Positions 47,870 through 59,800 are shown, counted from the first letter of the stretch. The stretch is 64,000 nucleotides of DNA from Dactylis glomerata (GCA_007115705.1 QXEO01000156.1:791846-855845), one strand, 5' to 3'. A program made the numbers and translations. Notes: generated by a model from the sequence alone, not told the origin.

Positions 47870-48257
47870 ATGGATTACAGTGGCATCAAGAGTAAAACTT
47901 GGAAGTATGTAAAGTCGAAAAAATCAGAGGAAATTCATCAGCTGGTTGTCTATAGCCCAGCCTTCCTATTGCTGATGATGTATTCCCGCGGTTGCTTGTT
48001 TGATTCATCCCTATTGTATTGGAGTGTATGAGAGAGTTCCCATGATTTCATTTGTAACTGTTTTGTAAATTGCACGTCCGGTGGTCGATAGTAGCGTGAG
48101 ATCAACTTGGGGTGCGTATATACAAGCAGTTCGTGTACTGTTGCAAATCAGGATACAAGGGAGGTTTTGAGCATGCTGCGCAATGAGCATTATCTTCCAA
48201 GTCACCTTCGTTTTCCACTGTTCGTGGAACCAAGTTCATGTATTCTATCTCAGTTTT
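47870..48257 (+). other. 3' UTR and downstream region of the NFD4-like gene
   Basis: AT-rich trailer with several T-rich and TGTAA-type phrases (for example TTTGTAACTG near 48051), which suit plant polyadenylation, but no single site can be named. No other gene. Confidence 0.4.
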
Positions 48258-48744
48258 ATTGAAGTGTATAAATGGATTGTACTAGCCCTTTCTATCAGTT
48301 CGGATTTTTGGTTGCGTTGGCCAATTCACTTATACACTTCAACATCTCCACTCACGTGTGACGGGAGAAGAGAAACACGTGGACACAGACGGGAGAAGAG
48401 AAAGTCAACACGTGGACACAAAGGGGGGCGACAGTAATTTTACAATAAATTGCAAAAACCAGGACTCGAACTCGAGACCCTGGGCTCCACTTATACACTT
48501 CAACACCCCACTCACGTGTGACGGGAGAAGACAAGTTAACACGTGTAGAGACTCAGAGGTAGGCACAAGAGGCTATACGCTGACACCGAGGGGTAACAAC
48601 AATTTTACAATAAATTGCAAAAGCCAGGACTCGAACTCGAGACCTTGGAACTCTGATACCATGTTAAACTTTATGTACTAGCCAACGCAACTAAAAGTCC
48701 GAACTGATGAAAAGGGCTAGACAATTCACTTATACACTTCAACA
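48258..48744 (-). mobile_element. Rearranged TRIM (miniature LTR retrotransposon) array
   Basis: On the minus strand an 83-bp LTR (48662-48744, TGTTGAAGTGTATAAGTG...TTTAACA) is followed at once by a tRNA-Met primer-binding site (48651-48661, TGGTATCAGAG). A short internal segment containing GTCTCGAGTTCGAGTCCTGG follows, then a purine tract and the first 20 bp of another LTR (48486-48505). A second copy of the internal segment and a third LTR start (48321-48344) come next. The outer end (48258-48320) is an inverted LTR piece. No coding capacity. The pattern suggests LTR-internal-LTR-internal-LTR made by recombination, then deletion and inversion. Confidence 0.72.
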
Positions 48745-49268
48745 AGTTTCTCGTATGTTCTGAACTCTAAAGGGGTACCTTGTGCATGCAAGCGATATAA
48801 TGGCAGGGAATTCTTTAGAATTTTTCCATACCCTGTGGTTATTTTCATTCTAGAGGCAGAGAATCGTGACATATCATCTGGAGTAGATTGTAGTTTGCAC
48901 CCTGCAAGTACCGTGTCTCTTAGTTGGAGTTTGCATTAATGGCTGGACGATAGTTCACACGGGCAGATAACTTACCAGCTTTGGTGAAGGTCTGTTTTTT
49001 GGATAGAAAAAAAATATCGATATTACATAAGTTGTTATGATTTGCTACATGACCACAACATTTTTCGTGTTTAAGCACAATAAAATGCTACAAATATTTC
49101 TATGTGTATGGTAGAGTGATTTTGCTTCGGTGCTACATAGGTGTTCCTGAAATGTTGAATGAGTTGAGTTATGCACAAACGTTGGATGCATTGGTTTTTT
49201 TTTATTACAGACAGCTACACATTTTTTTACATTTTTATGAACACAAATGGTGCTTTTCTACTGTTTTT
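48745..49268. other. Intergenic, AT-rich
   Basis: AT-rich with T-run phrases. Similarity to the first unit of the repeat that follows begins near 49080 (TGCTAC/TGTTAC motifs). No gene. Confidence 0.4.
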
Positions 49269-50010
49269 TTGTTTGCTACATGCGCATGCTCAAAATGTTG
49301 CAAAAGTTTTTACGGTTTCACAGATAATGTGACAAAACAATGTCGCATTTTCTGAAATGCTACATACACAGAAAAAGTTACATTCAGTATATTTTTTCAG
49401 CATTGACGGAATTTTACAGGCAGTGTTTGCCTAATGAAATTGATTATAAGTGTGGATGACTTATTTTCGATGGGAGAAAGTAAAAAAAATCCGCCCTTAG
49501 TTTGGAGTTTGGACCTTCTCCTCTGAACACTTCCTTTGGTTTTGCCATTTCAGCCCAGCCCAACCGCTGCCCCCACCACTCCACACACACACACACTTTC
49601 GTTCCTCATCTCGGCCGCCGCCGTTGGTTCCGGTGCCATTCAGTTCCTTTGGTTTTTGCTACATGGGCATGCTCAAAATGTTGCAAAAGTTTTTGATACT
49701 TGTGCAAGTTTCTACAGATTCTCAGAGAATGTTTTGAAACAATGTCGCATTTTATAAAATGTTACATACACAGAAAAAAGTTACATTCAGAAAAAAATTC
49801 AGCACAGACAGGATTTTTTTTTTAGGGAAGCACTGACAGGATTTTTACAAGCAGTGTTTGCCGAATGAAATTCCATCCTTGGCTTGGAGTTCGGACCTTC
49901 TCCTCTTCATTTGGTTTTGCCATTTCAGCCCAGCCCAACCACACTCCACACACACACTTTCGTTCCTCGTCTCGGCCGCCGCCGCCGGTTCCGGTTCCTT
50001 TGCCATTCAG
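49269..50010 (+). repeat. Tandem duplication of the F-box gene promoter and leader
   Basis: Unit A (about 49269-49644) and unit B (about 49653-50010) share, in order, GCTACATG(C/G)GCATGCTC, ACAATGTCGCATTTT, ACATACACAGAAAAA, GCAGTGTTTGCC, GGACCTTCTCCTCT, CATTTCAGCCCAGCCCAACC, CACACACACTTTCGTTCCTC and TCTCGGCCGCCGCCG. Only unit B leads into the gene at 50068; unit A ends in the start of unit B. Unit A has an extra segment of about 50 bp near 49440-49495. Confidence 0.8.
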
Positions 50011-50999
50011 TACCGGCCACCGTCTCTGTCCCCGTAGTTCGCCGCACCTTTCCGATTTGTCTCAGGGATGGAGCTGCGGTCGGGCCGTCGCCTCAGCTCG
50101 CAGCCGCTGCTAGGAGCTCCCCGTCGCTCCCAGCCACGCCGCTGCCCAGACGGCGGCGGAGAGGACCGGATCAGCGCCCTTCCGGTCCGGATGACATGCT
50201 GCTCCAAGTCCTAGTTCGCCTCCGCTGCGCCCGCGCCGCCGCCCACACAAGCTCTCTCTCCCGCAGGTGGCGCGGTCTCTGGAGGCACCTCTTCGAGCTC
50301 TACTTCCGCGATATCCCCTTGGACGCCGTCGACGCCGCCCTCCTACAGGTCGCATCGCATGCCCCGCTCTGTCCCGCCTCGAAATAGAGATCCCCGAGAG
50401 ACACAGGATTCTGGACCCTGCTCGCGTCTCCGCGCTGCTCAATGCCGCCGCGGGGCTCGCCCCGGCGGATCTCGTCGTCGATATCTGCGGTCACTGTAAA
50501 GATCGTGACATTCCTATCGAGATTCCCTATTTTGGATGCGCCACCTCGATCAAGCTACGAATAGACAACCTCTATCTAACACTACCACCGGGGGGCGTTG
50601 AGTTGCCTCTGCTGGAGAGGCTGTCTGTCGGTGGCTGCTGCATAGACATTGTTGAGCTGATCAGGCGGTGCCCTCACCTACGGGTGCTCGAGGTATGCAA
50701 CTGCTGGGGTTTCGGCACAGTCAAAGTCCACTCACCGACAATTGAGGAGCTTGTCTTGGACAACTACGGGTGGCTGAGTAACCTTGATATCATGACCCCC
50801 GTGCTTAAGCAGTTCAGGTTGCAAGCCACCATGGACAAGAACTTCAATGTGTTATTCTCAGCGCCGGTGGTAGAAGATCTCTCGTGGTGGTGCAGGTGTG
50901 AGCTACGAAATGTCGGATTTAGTGATGTATGGTGTCTGCACAGCTTGGGTCTGTGGAGAGTGCCTACGCCCTACGCTTGAACATAGATTTTATGGTACG

Positions 51000-51970
51000 T
51001 CTTCCCTCCTGGTCAGCTTACCTTACCTTATAGGCTTTATGCTAGGTTGTCTTAAGTTGGTACATGACTAGTTTGTTCTGTATAGATGGTCAAACCTAGA
51101 AATGTTGTTCTTATGCAAATTCTAAAAGGAGTTACATTCTGGATTGGAGAAAATATGCCAAAGTAGGTTGTTATAAATTGATAAAATAATATCAATATCA
51201 AATTTGGATAAGATCATGGGCGGAGCTATGTGGGTACTTGGGTGTACAAATGTACACCCATTAATTTTGCCCAAAGGCTTAAAATACATAAACCTTACTT
51301 ACATAGATAGAGCAATTATACTTAAATACTTAGGAAATCTAAGTAGGAATACAAATTTTGGGTGCTATGTACACCCATTAATTGGATGTTGGCTCTGCCG
51401 CTGGATAAGATGGAGTGAGTCCAAATATATTGCTGAAGATCCAGTACCACATGAGTATTGCAACTTTATATCTAAGTATAAACGCCTTTTATCTTAGAAG
51501 CGCAATAAAAAGAAATAGTAGGGTAGTTATGTTAGTCTACAGCTAATCTAATCTATATTCAACTAAGAAAGAAACAAACAATGAAAAGTGGTGAAAAAGT
51601 TTATTGCTGCTGTACGATGCGCATTGTCTCCTGCTCAATTCACCTTGTGGTAGTCTTCATGCTAGTTGTCTTATCGCATTACTAACTTGGACTTAAATGT
51701 TGGATCGAAGATAGTATTGGCGGAAAGTTGGTTGTTGTAAACTGATGAAAAAAATCATCCACATATCAACTAGATAGCAAATGGATAAGATTGATTCCAA
51801 ATAGAATGTCCAACTAATATCTAGTACGAGATGGGCATTACAACTTTGTATCTAAGTATAAAAGACCTTTTATCTAAGTAAGCACACTAAGAAGAAGAAT
51901 TATTATATTTATGTACGTCATACAGTTAGGATACTCTATATTTGAAGAACCAAACAATGAAAAGTGATTT
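51000..51970 (+). repeat. Diverged tandem duplication inside the F-box gene intron
   Basis: Phrases of 51020-51200 and 51410-51590 (GCTAGGTTGTCTTA, GGTTGTTATAAATTGATAAAA, ATCTAAGTATAAACGCCTTTTATCT, AAACAAACAATGAAAAGTG) recur in the same order at 51640-51970. The first copy is interrupted by the element at 51215-51402. Confidence 0.65.
51215..51402. mobile_element. 188-bp MITE with 9-bp target duplication
   Basis: Flanked by a perfect 9-bp duplication GGATAAGAT (51206-51214 and 51403-51411), which suits a Mutator-type transposase. The ends are weak inverted repeats (GGGCGGAGCTATG against AGCGGCAGAGCCAA on the other strand). Inside, the phrase TGTACACCCATTAATT is repeated. Confidence 0.75.
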
Positions 51971-51974
51971 TAAA

Positions 51975-52496
51975 AAAATATCGCTGAAAGTATCACAACA
52001 AGCACGGCAACAATTTTGTTCCCCCTTTAACCATGAGCAAAGAATTTCCCTGGAGTCATATAAAAAAATCCCAAATTTGACCATCTTTTCCAAACCGGGC
52101 CGATATACTGATATGCCAACAAAAATTGTCTATTAAGTTCTGAAAACGTCATTCCAAAACACAACCTTGCATCTGTACCGAAGGGGCACTACTGCAACTA
52201 CGACTACTATACTGTTCCCAATAGAAAACCAGTGTATACCTTAATGCTCACCAGCTACTTGAACTTGCCCCACCACCTCGCGCTCCACCAATCCATGCCC
52301 ACTGGTACCCTGCTCACTACCTTGCTCTGCCACGTCAATTGCCATGGACCCCCATTAGGATATCATAGTTGCTTTAGTGCTCAGGTTTGACCTTTATGAA
52401 TTTTACTACCTCCAAGGAACGGATTATTCATGGGGTATGGTAGAGGAGTCATCTAGGGTAAGTGCGGAGCAGAAGAATGGTGCAGTACACAAGTTT
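51975..52496. other. F-box gene intron sequence, nothing recognised
   Basis: Mixed sequence between the intron duplication and the LINE. No exon, inverted repeat or tandem repeat identified. Confidence 0.35.
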
Positions 52497-52510
52497 AAAC
52501 CAGAGCAACG

Positions 52511-52950
52511 CTTTGCAAGCAAACCGAAGAGAACAACAACCACCTTTTCGTCCATTGCCGCTTCACGATTAGAGTTTAGGAGCTTTTAAAGGAATGGTTG
52601 GGCCTTCATGGACTACACCCAAGGCACTGGGCGGATCTATCTACACAAGATTGGTAGTCGCTATTGGCGGAGGGTCCAAGCCCACACCGAAAGGGCTTGG
52701 CTTCCCTAACTTTGCTTACCGTGTGGGAGATTGGGAAGGAGAGGAACGCTAGAGTCTTCAGACAAAAAATTTCTCCAACTTTTATAATTTTAGATAAGAT
52801 CAAGTGTGAGGCTAGATTGTGGTCATTGCCGGGGCGAAGCGGTTGGGCGATTTAATGCCGGAAGAGTAGGCTTGTATTTTGTTCCCTTTACTTCTTGTAA
52901 ACTCCTTAATTAATTGAATAGGGCAAAACTTTTGCCCTCGTTTTAAAACA
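52511..52950 (+). mobile_element. 5'-truncated L1-type LINE, 440 bp, with reverse-transcriptase C-terminus
   Basis: Flanked by a perfect 14-bp duplication AAACCAGAGCAACG (52497-52510 and 52951-52964). About 52650-52855 encodes the end of a LINE ORF2 (RKGLASLTLLTVWEIGKERNARVFR...EARLWSLPG, stop at 52853). The 3' end has a TTAATTAATTGAATA stretch, the palindrome GGCAAAACTTTTGCC and an A-rich tail. Inserted in the sense orientation in the F-box gene intron. Confidence 0.88.
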
Positions 52951-52964
52951 AAACCAGAGCAACG

Positions 52965-53816
52965 TGTGACAGGGGATTGAGTGAGTTGGAAATTTTAGAC
53001 GAGGAAAGAGAAACCAATGTTTGATTATAAATTTGGGGTGGGTGTCAATGGAGCCAGAGATGACATTAGAATTAAACAGGAATCAAGGAATTTGGTAGTG
53101 CGAAGCCAGGTCTGAGAAGTGTGTATTTTGTGTTTTAATGTGCTTAAAAAAATGATCCATTGTACCATCTGGAAGTTTATCGAGTAAATGTAAATTTATT
53201 TCCCTATCCTGATGTTCTTTCCCTACCAAGACCATAACGCTACCACCTTACGAGCTGCGAGTCTGTCAGGCTCATGATGCTACCTGTCGTCCTGCCCACC
53301 CATGGGTGTCACCTGAGCTACCACAGGTCCCCGCACCACGCAACATAGTAATTGCTGTTGCATCACATATAAGTGTTATGACTCGATGTACATCAGAGAC
53401 ATTCTAATTTGGCCAAACACTCTGACCATGTTTGAATGGTAGTACTCCTCCCTGGAAAAGTAACAATATTGCCAGGCGAGCTTTCTATACTGATTCCAGG
53501 AAAGGCTTGCATGGTGATGGACCGGCTTGATCAAAGTCGAAACTTTGGCAGTCTTTGGTAAGTTATGGTCTTCAAAACGACAAACCATTGAGAACATCCA
53601 GGCTTGAGGCAGTTGGGGAACAGAATGATGTAGCTTTGCTATGCTCATGCTTAGCCTTTCCTATTCATTTCTGCCGAAGGCATGCATCATAGGTTGTTGA
53701 TCTTGTACCACAAATCACACATAAAATTACTTCTATTTCACATATTCAAATTGTTTTAATGGTACTATGAGTTGATTTGTTTATTTCTTTTTTATTGAAC
53801 CTCTATGCATGTACAG
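52965..53816. other. Rest of the long F-box intron
   Basis: No exon, repeat or coding match seen. Several T-runs precede the acceptor TACAG at 53812-53816. Confidence 0.4.
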
Positions 53817-54436
53817 GAGTATGGGCTTGTGGACTGTGACTTGATCCAACGGACAGCAATGCTTCCTGAATTTTCTGTTCTGGATATAATTTTGGTAGCA
53901 CATGGACATATTTTTGGAGCTGTGGTGTCGAACCTACTTGCGACTTACACTGGTATACTTAGTCTTAGGGTGGTCATACGGAACTATAAGGTAACTCTTC
54001 AATCTAGCTACCTGATATTGTTTTTTTAAGAGGACTGTTTTGATATATTCTTAAGATGGCCTTATAAGTTCATACTTCTGTATGAGTAGATGTTTCGTAA
54101 TGCAACATCAACAACACTTCACATTTCTTTCAGAGAACACAAGCATGCCCACCAGATTGCCTTTGTGATGAATCCCCAAACTGGAGAAGTCAAACTATCC
54201 CGCTGATGTCTCTTGAAGAAATAGAAATAGATGGTTTGAAGGAAACTGGCCACGAAGTTGACTTGTTGAAACTCCTGCTCAGATGCGCGACTATGCTGAA
54301 AAGAATGACCGTGAGGTTATCCCGTAATCTTTTCCCAAGTGATGGAGGATACAAGGAAATGTGCAGCATCTTTGAGGCGAATCCATCTGTGAAATACTAT
54401 GTTTATCGCCCCTCAGGTAGCTCTGGTTGTTATTAA

Positions 54437-54792
54437 GCTGGTTATTCGATCGTGCATGGTTATCGTATGACTCTAGTTGTAACAAGAAATGACATACCCA
54501 GTCTCCATCTTATTAAAAGTTTTGCTACCGCCTTTTTTATCTGAGCTAGTCTTGTTGTTTTGCTGAAGATTTACGACGGTGCTACAGACCTTTTCCATGT
54601 CCTTGATTGTTTCTGTTAAGTATGAACTTGGCTGGCAGCATTAGCTGGTACAACGGGAGCTCCTGCTCCCGGTTCTTCTTGATAGACAGTCCAGCGATTC
54701 TTGCGCAGATCGTTGGCACCTTCTCCCGGTTCACCTGCAGCGAGCGTTTCTTCTTGAAACGGCACCGTCCAACAAAACGACACCCCGATGCA
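54437..54792 (+). other. 3' region of the F-box gene
   Basis: AT-rich trailer to about 54620, then a GC-richer stretch to the target site of the 54802-56881 element. No gene recognised. Confidence 0.4.
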
Positions 54793-55375
54793 GTATCTTA
54801 CGAATTTTTGACAGATTGGACCAGCCTTGCACCAATGAAATGTCAAAAAAGACCACCTCTAAAAAAATTTGTCAGAAAAGACCACTTCTCAGTGGCGGCA
54901 CGTCTGGCCAGGCGACACGTGGCACGTGTCGCATGGGCCGACGCCGGCATGTGGCCTGGCAGCTCACTCCGTTCGTCGTCGTTGTCTCTGTGGGCCCTGC
55001 CGCCCCCCCCATTCCGGCATGTCGATGTGGCTCTTGCCGCCAACGGTGGAGCCGGCACGCTGCCAAGGCCGACCGGCCGAAGTTCCGATAATAACGGCGC
55101 TGATTACTAGGCCTGGGAAAGGAAGCAACGAATTTTCAATGTTGTATGATTCTCACGCGGATGATTGCTAGATTCCGCCTGTGATGCTTTTTGCATGTGA
55201 TATGCAATCTGTGGTGTTTTCACCTGTGTATTTGATGCTTTGAAACACTGTTTTGTATATTAAATAGACTCCAATTATCACGAGACAGGATGCGACGTCG
55301 GCTAATGAGCTCTCCTTTTAAAGGGTAGCACCCTCACACATGCAGCACGCCTGCTCCTTCACTCATTCACTCACC

Positions 55376-55505
55376 TGCTCTCTCCTCTCTAATGAGCTGA
55401 GCTTCTCCATCTCCTGCTATCTCTCGTACTCCATCACCTGCTCTCTCCTCTCTAATGAGCTGAGCATCTCCATCTCCTGCTATCTCCTCTGTAATGAGCT
55501 GTGCT
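55376..55505 (+). repeat. Short tandem repeat inside the MULE
   Basis: CTCCTCTCTAATGAGCTGAG followed by CATCTCCTGCTATCTC is present about two and a half times, with a period near 64 bp and then 40 bp. Confidence 0.7.
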
Positions 55506-56135
55506 TTGTGCAAGTTTAGCATAAGTAGGTGGTATTAAGGTGCTAAAATTGGATATTAAGGAAGATCCACACATGAAGAAGTAGAGGAGCTTCTCGTATG
55601 AAGGTAACATCTTCAAATGATTACTTATATTATTGCATGGTAGTTAAAGATTTAGTCATGTAACATATTATTAGCATGGAGAGTGGTAATGATGATATTA
55701 TAGTTGCATGATTTTGAACTTGCTAATGAAGCATCGATTATTTTTGCATTCATTCTAACGAAACCAATGATTTTATGTGATAGGTGGATTATAGCATGAA
55801 TATGATGTCGGTGGTAATACTTGGAAATTGTGTGCTGCAGAATTTGAAGTGTACCAATAGTCATTGAAGTAACGGTAAAAACCTCATGTCATATATATTT
55901 TCAGTCTTGTAGTATAAGTATGATTTGTTAATAATTCGGTTGCATATATATTTCAGGTGAAATTTTCTACGAACGTGAGTTAATTATTGGTTATTGGAAA
56001 TATTCGGTCGCATAAAAAAGTTGCGGACCGAATAAGAAATTATTGGTTATTGGAAATATTCGTCGCGTTCTTGAAACTAAAATATATCTTACTAATACAT
56101 CAAATATAACACGAGCAAATATGTCATCTCATAAA

Positions 56136-56363
56136 CTAAAATCTTACCGGAGCGCGGTAAAATAGCAGTGAAGACTCCGGAGGATCATGCGCATGATTGG
56201 CACACATGAAAAATTTCATGCCCATCCTGTCCAAAAAATCAGTCGACTCTCTAACCTTCGCTATGTCGCCGCACCAGCATCGTGCGGCTTTCATTCCCTC
56301 CGGTAAACTAGCGTACTTTATTTTCTTCGGCCTTAGGCCCTGGTCGGAGCAAGGCAAACTCAT
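56136..56363 (-). pseudogene. GRF-like zinc-finger fragment inside the MULE
   Basis: A 75-codon frame contains RCWCGDIAKVRESTDFLDRM then GMKFFMCANH. The spacing C-x-C-G, a basic patch, then F-F-x-C resembles the GRF/CCHC-type zinc fingers found in grass transposon-linked proteins. The fourth ligand is not clear and no intact gene surrounds it, so it is probably a captured or decayed fragment. Recognition is from pattern memory only. Confidence 0.35.
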
Positions 56364-56890
56364 AGCTACTAAATCGAATGACAGACCAAAGATAGCAGTG
56401 CAGTGGTCGAATGATTAACGAATACCTTGCTTATATAGACATCGAGTGCTGCAGCTAAACGACATAATTATTCGTCGGTGGTCTAATAACTGTTACACAA
56501 CAGCAAACGAATCTCCCGCCCGGGCATGGAAATCAGCTCCATTCCTTTTCTTGCATAGAAGTGAGTGCTGGTCGGCTGTCGGTGCAGAGGATGGCAGCGT
56601 GCCGGCGATAGGGATGGCGGCAGGGCGCCACGTCAGCGTGCTGGAACGGGGCAGGCGGCAGGGCCCACATGCCCTAACGGCAGTCGACGGAGTCAACTGC
56701 CAGGCCACATGCCGGCGTTGGCTGTGCGGCATGCACATGCCGGCGTCGGCCCAGGCGGCACGTTCCACGTGTCGCCTGGCCAGACGTGCGCCACCGCTAG
56801 GTGGTCTTTTTTGCCAAAAATTTCAGACGTGGTCTTTTTTGACAATACACTGACGCAGGTGGTCTGATTTGTCAAAAATTCATATCTTAT

Positions 56891-59800
56891 TGCTGCCCAC
56901 GAGAAACCGGAAATCGCTTACCAAATTTGTGGGAAAATGGAAGGTATAATCGTCAGCTAGTTTCCGTGCACGACTTTTTCTTCCCTACCTTACAGAACAT
57001 TGCGAACGATGCTTCTTGCATTTTGGTGCGTGTAATATGCGCATATCTATAGTTCTAGACATTAGGTCAGTTGTCACAAAAGCTAAAACACAACAAAACT
57101 GAGCGGATTCCTGTGCGGGCCACGCATGCTGGCACAGCCTAAACATGATCATTGAGCACGAGTGTGGCAAAAATTTAGACTACACCTTCTATGAATTGAT
57201 GGAACATACAGTGCGTGTGCAAAGGAGAGAAGAAAATGTGGCATGTTTTATTCACTCGCATCATCCCATTCGAAACAATGAAGTGCATGACGATCTTTAA
57301 AATAATCTCATCCCTACAGAATGATGTGTAAGAAACTTTTGATTTGTATGTTTGATCTGGATGTTGAACTTTATTTCATTGATGTGCTATTTGTTTGTGT
57401 TGTAACAATAACTAAATACAAATTATTTTTTATTCTCTATATTATATTTGATATTATTTGGTTTATGTCTGTTGAAGAAAGTTGTTTGCCGACCGCGCGC
57501 TGAACTTTTTTATCACCTAAACTTGCTGGCATCGCGGCCTTCGTCGAAAACCTGCTAAACTAACGCTCAAAAACATTATTTTACAACGCCGTATTTTTCC
57601 ACCACCGTTGGGAAATGCTCTCAGAGCCGTGCAGGGGACGCTTACAAGTCGCCGCACGAGTCCCTCGACCAGTGAAAAAAAAATAGAAACTTTTTTTCGA
57701 ATCAATAGTACTCGAGAAAAGTAGAACTCAGCTGCCAGCGCCCAGCAGGTACATGGTTGTGTACCAAGCTCCAAATGTGTGTGCAAAGAGAAAGAACAAG
57801 TGGGCGTAGTTTGCAAAGTGCACGCCATGTCACCCACATGTTGGACCTGTAACGATTTTCTATTCAGAAAACACCGCACTTCGGAGCCGGCCGGGTTTGA
57901 ACGCCCTAAACGGGCATGCGAGTAGGTGACCCGGCCTGGAACGATCTTCGAGACGCGGAAGCGGTTCCCAGTCCGGTGGGCGCCCGCCGGACGTGCGTCA
58001 GTGTCGGCGGCCGGGGCAGCAAAACCACCGGCACCGCGGTCGCCACCAATGCCACGGCACAAAAAAATAGGTACTCCCTCTATATCGGATTATTGGGCAA
58101 ATGTGTATTTTAAGACAAACTTCAACCATTAATTTTAGTTAAGAAAAATATAAAATATTTTGACATAAAAATTATACCATGAAAAGTTCTTTTGAATATA
58201 GTAATTAAGTCTGCACGTGCAACATACGTTTTATTTAATTATGCATATCGCAAGGAAATATAGCCATCTATCATAACTCTCCGCTTTGTATCTTACCCAT
58301 ATTCTTATTATTTATTCTTTAACTACACTATGTTATATTAGTTATTCTTTTTTATCTCGATCAAATTTACCACTCAACTATAATTAAAATTGTATTCATC
58401 ATTCTACAAAAAGATCACTAAAAATTGGAAGACGTGGTTGAAGATCTAGACAATTCACAATCCATACTTCTCGTAATGCTTCCATGTTAATAAAATTGCC
58501 AAAAAATACCCCCTAATTTAGCTCAATCCAAGCTACAGAAAATATAGTTTTTTTTTGCAGGGTCATACACCATGAATATCATTACAGTTGATATTGGCAT
58601 TTTGCTGGATGCATCATTAGCTTTTTTGAACATCAAATAGTTGTGCAGTAAATTACTACACTTTCTGTTTTTGAAAAGCACAACAAAATAATTTTTAGTT
58701 TATGTATCATCATGAAGCACCTGATTATCTGTTGCGTTTAAAAAACTATTCATTTCGCCCGAATCAGAATTTAAAATATTTCTCTTTCGGCTCTTAGCTA
58801 CTGTCGTAGCTTAAGAGAAATTACATTACAAGGGGATATTCAGTATTGTTATCTGACAAGCTAGTAAAAGTGAGTTGCTACCATTTCATGGAGAAGCAAA
58901 GGCATTGGAATTCGTTCAAGCATCCCAACTTCCTCATTTTCCATTTTCGTATAAAAACAAACAGTCTGAAAACATAGATCACAATACCTCCTTGTCCGTA
59001 AAATAAGGTAGGAATTAAATAAGAAAGTTAACCACATATCATATGGTACATGAAAGGTAATGGATATCAATAAACTAACAATCTTTGACCGATGAAGTAC
59101 ACACAAGACTCCTATGTGTCCTTAGTGAATTAGCTATTCACGCAACCGTGTTGGCCATTCCGGCCTCTATTTCCTTTAATTCGAGATTGTGTTCAAACTT
59201 TGATCAAGATAACCAAAAATGGAGTGCTTCATCATACCAAGAGTAGATAAAATTAAAAACCAAATAGAACACTGCAAACATATGAAATATTAACAGTGAG
59301 AAGCTTCCAACGGCCAGACACACTGGTATCCGGCCGTCCAAGACATGGCCAAGCTGTGTCGCTCCATCACTAAGCTGGACCTCCCATCGGCAAAGGTGAG
59401 CAGCGCTGTGCCGGTATAGAAGATAGCCTTACCGCTCGGAGCACGCGTTGAGCAGCAGCACAAGATAAACATGACACAAGGAAGCAGCGTGGGGCACACG
59501 TACGTGGGGGCAGCGGGGGAGTACGCCGGCGACGCGGGGCTCACCCAGTGACCCAGAAGTGGCAAAGAAGGGCAGGGCGGCGCGGGCAAGAGGCGACTGG
59601 ACGCCGAAGTGCCTAGTCAGGTGTCCTCCAGCGCCCAGCGTGCCTTGACGCGGCGAAGATGGGGTCCTCCTCAAACGGGATTACACCATCGGCGCAACGC
59701 AAGCAGCCGGGCTGTGACCACGATGGCTCGACCCTGAGAAGAGAATGCCAGGAGCCCGGGGCGGATATGTGCAGGATTAGGGCCCCTAATTTAGGGATTT

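Larger units (their letters stand above)
50068..54436 (+). pseudogene. F-box/FBD-type gene, three exons, disrupted by small indels
   Basis: F-box proteins link substrates to SCF ubiquitin ligases. Exon 1 50068-50994, exon 2 53817-53990, exon 3 54134-54436, GT-AG. The N-terminus MELRSGRRLSSQP and the F-box (DDMLLQVLVRLRCARAAAHTSSLSRRW) are readable but in different frames. A 5-bp tandem duplication TCCGG (50181-50190) interrupts the LPDD motif, and a one-base deletion near 50360 shifts into the frame ALSRLEIEIPE... that runs through Leu-rich repeats to WRVPTPYA. A third missing base near 50976-50978 gives an early TGA (50978-50980) before the exon end. Exons 2 and 3 stay open, with the FBD-type end LMSLEEIEIDGLKETGHEVDLLKLLLRCATMLKRM and stop at 54434-54436. 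As written it cannot make a full protein; the long intron (50995-53816) holds mobile elements. Confidence 0.8.
54802..56881. mobile_element. Non-autonomous MULE with long inverted repeats, 2.08 kb
   Basis: The first and last ~280-315 bp are diverged inverted repeats sharing GAATTTTTGACA, GTCAAAAAAGACCAC, CACGTCTGGCCAGGCGACAC, GGGCCGACGCCGGCATGTG, GTGGCCTGGCAG and GTGGGCCCTGCCGCC in the same order. Flanks GTATCTTAC (54793-54801) and ATATCTTAT (56882-56890) agree at seven of nine bases, as an aged 9-bp duplication would. No transposase frame. The interior holds a tandem repeat at 55376-55505 and a zinc-finger-like frame on the minus strand (56136-56363). Confidence 0.72.

Noticed and set aside
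48440..48480. SINE or tRNA gene suggested by a box-B-like GGTTCGA-type word
   Set aside because: The word lies just inside a tRNA-Met primer-binding site and LTR, so it belongs to the TRIM. No box A or cloverleaf is present.
57517..58062. 181-codon minus-strand frame as a gene
   Set aside because: No domain or intron/exon logic; overlapping open frames occur on the other strand in the same GC-rich part.
59290..59674. Overlapping Pro/Cys-rich frames
   Set aside because: No recognisable family, both strands open, no promoter or splice evidence.
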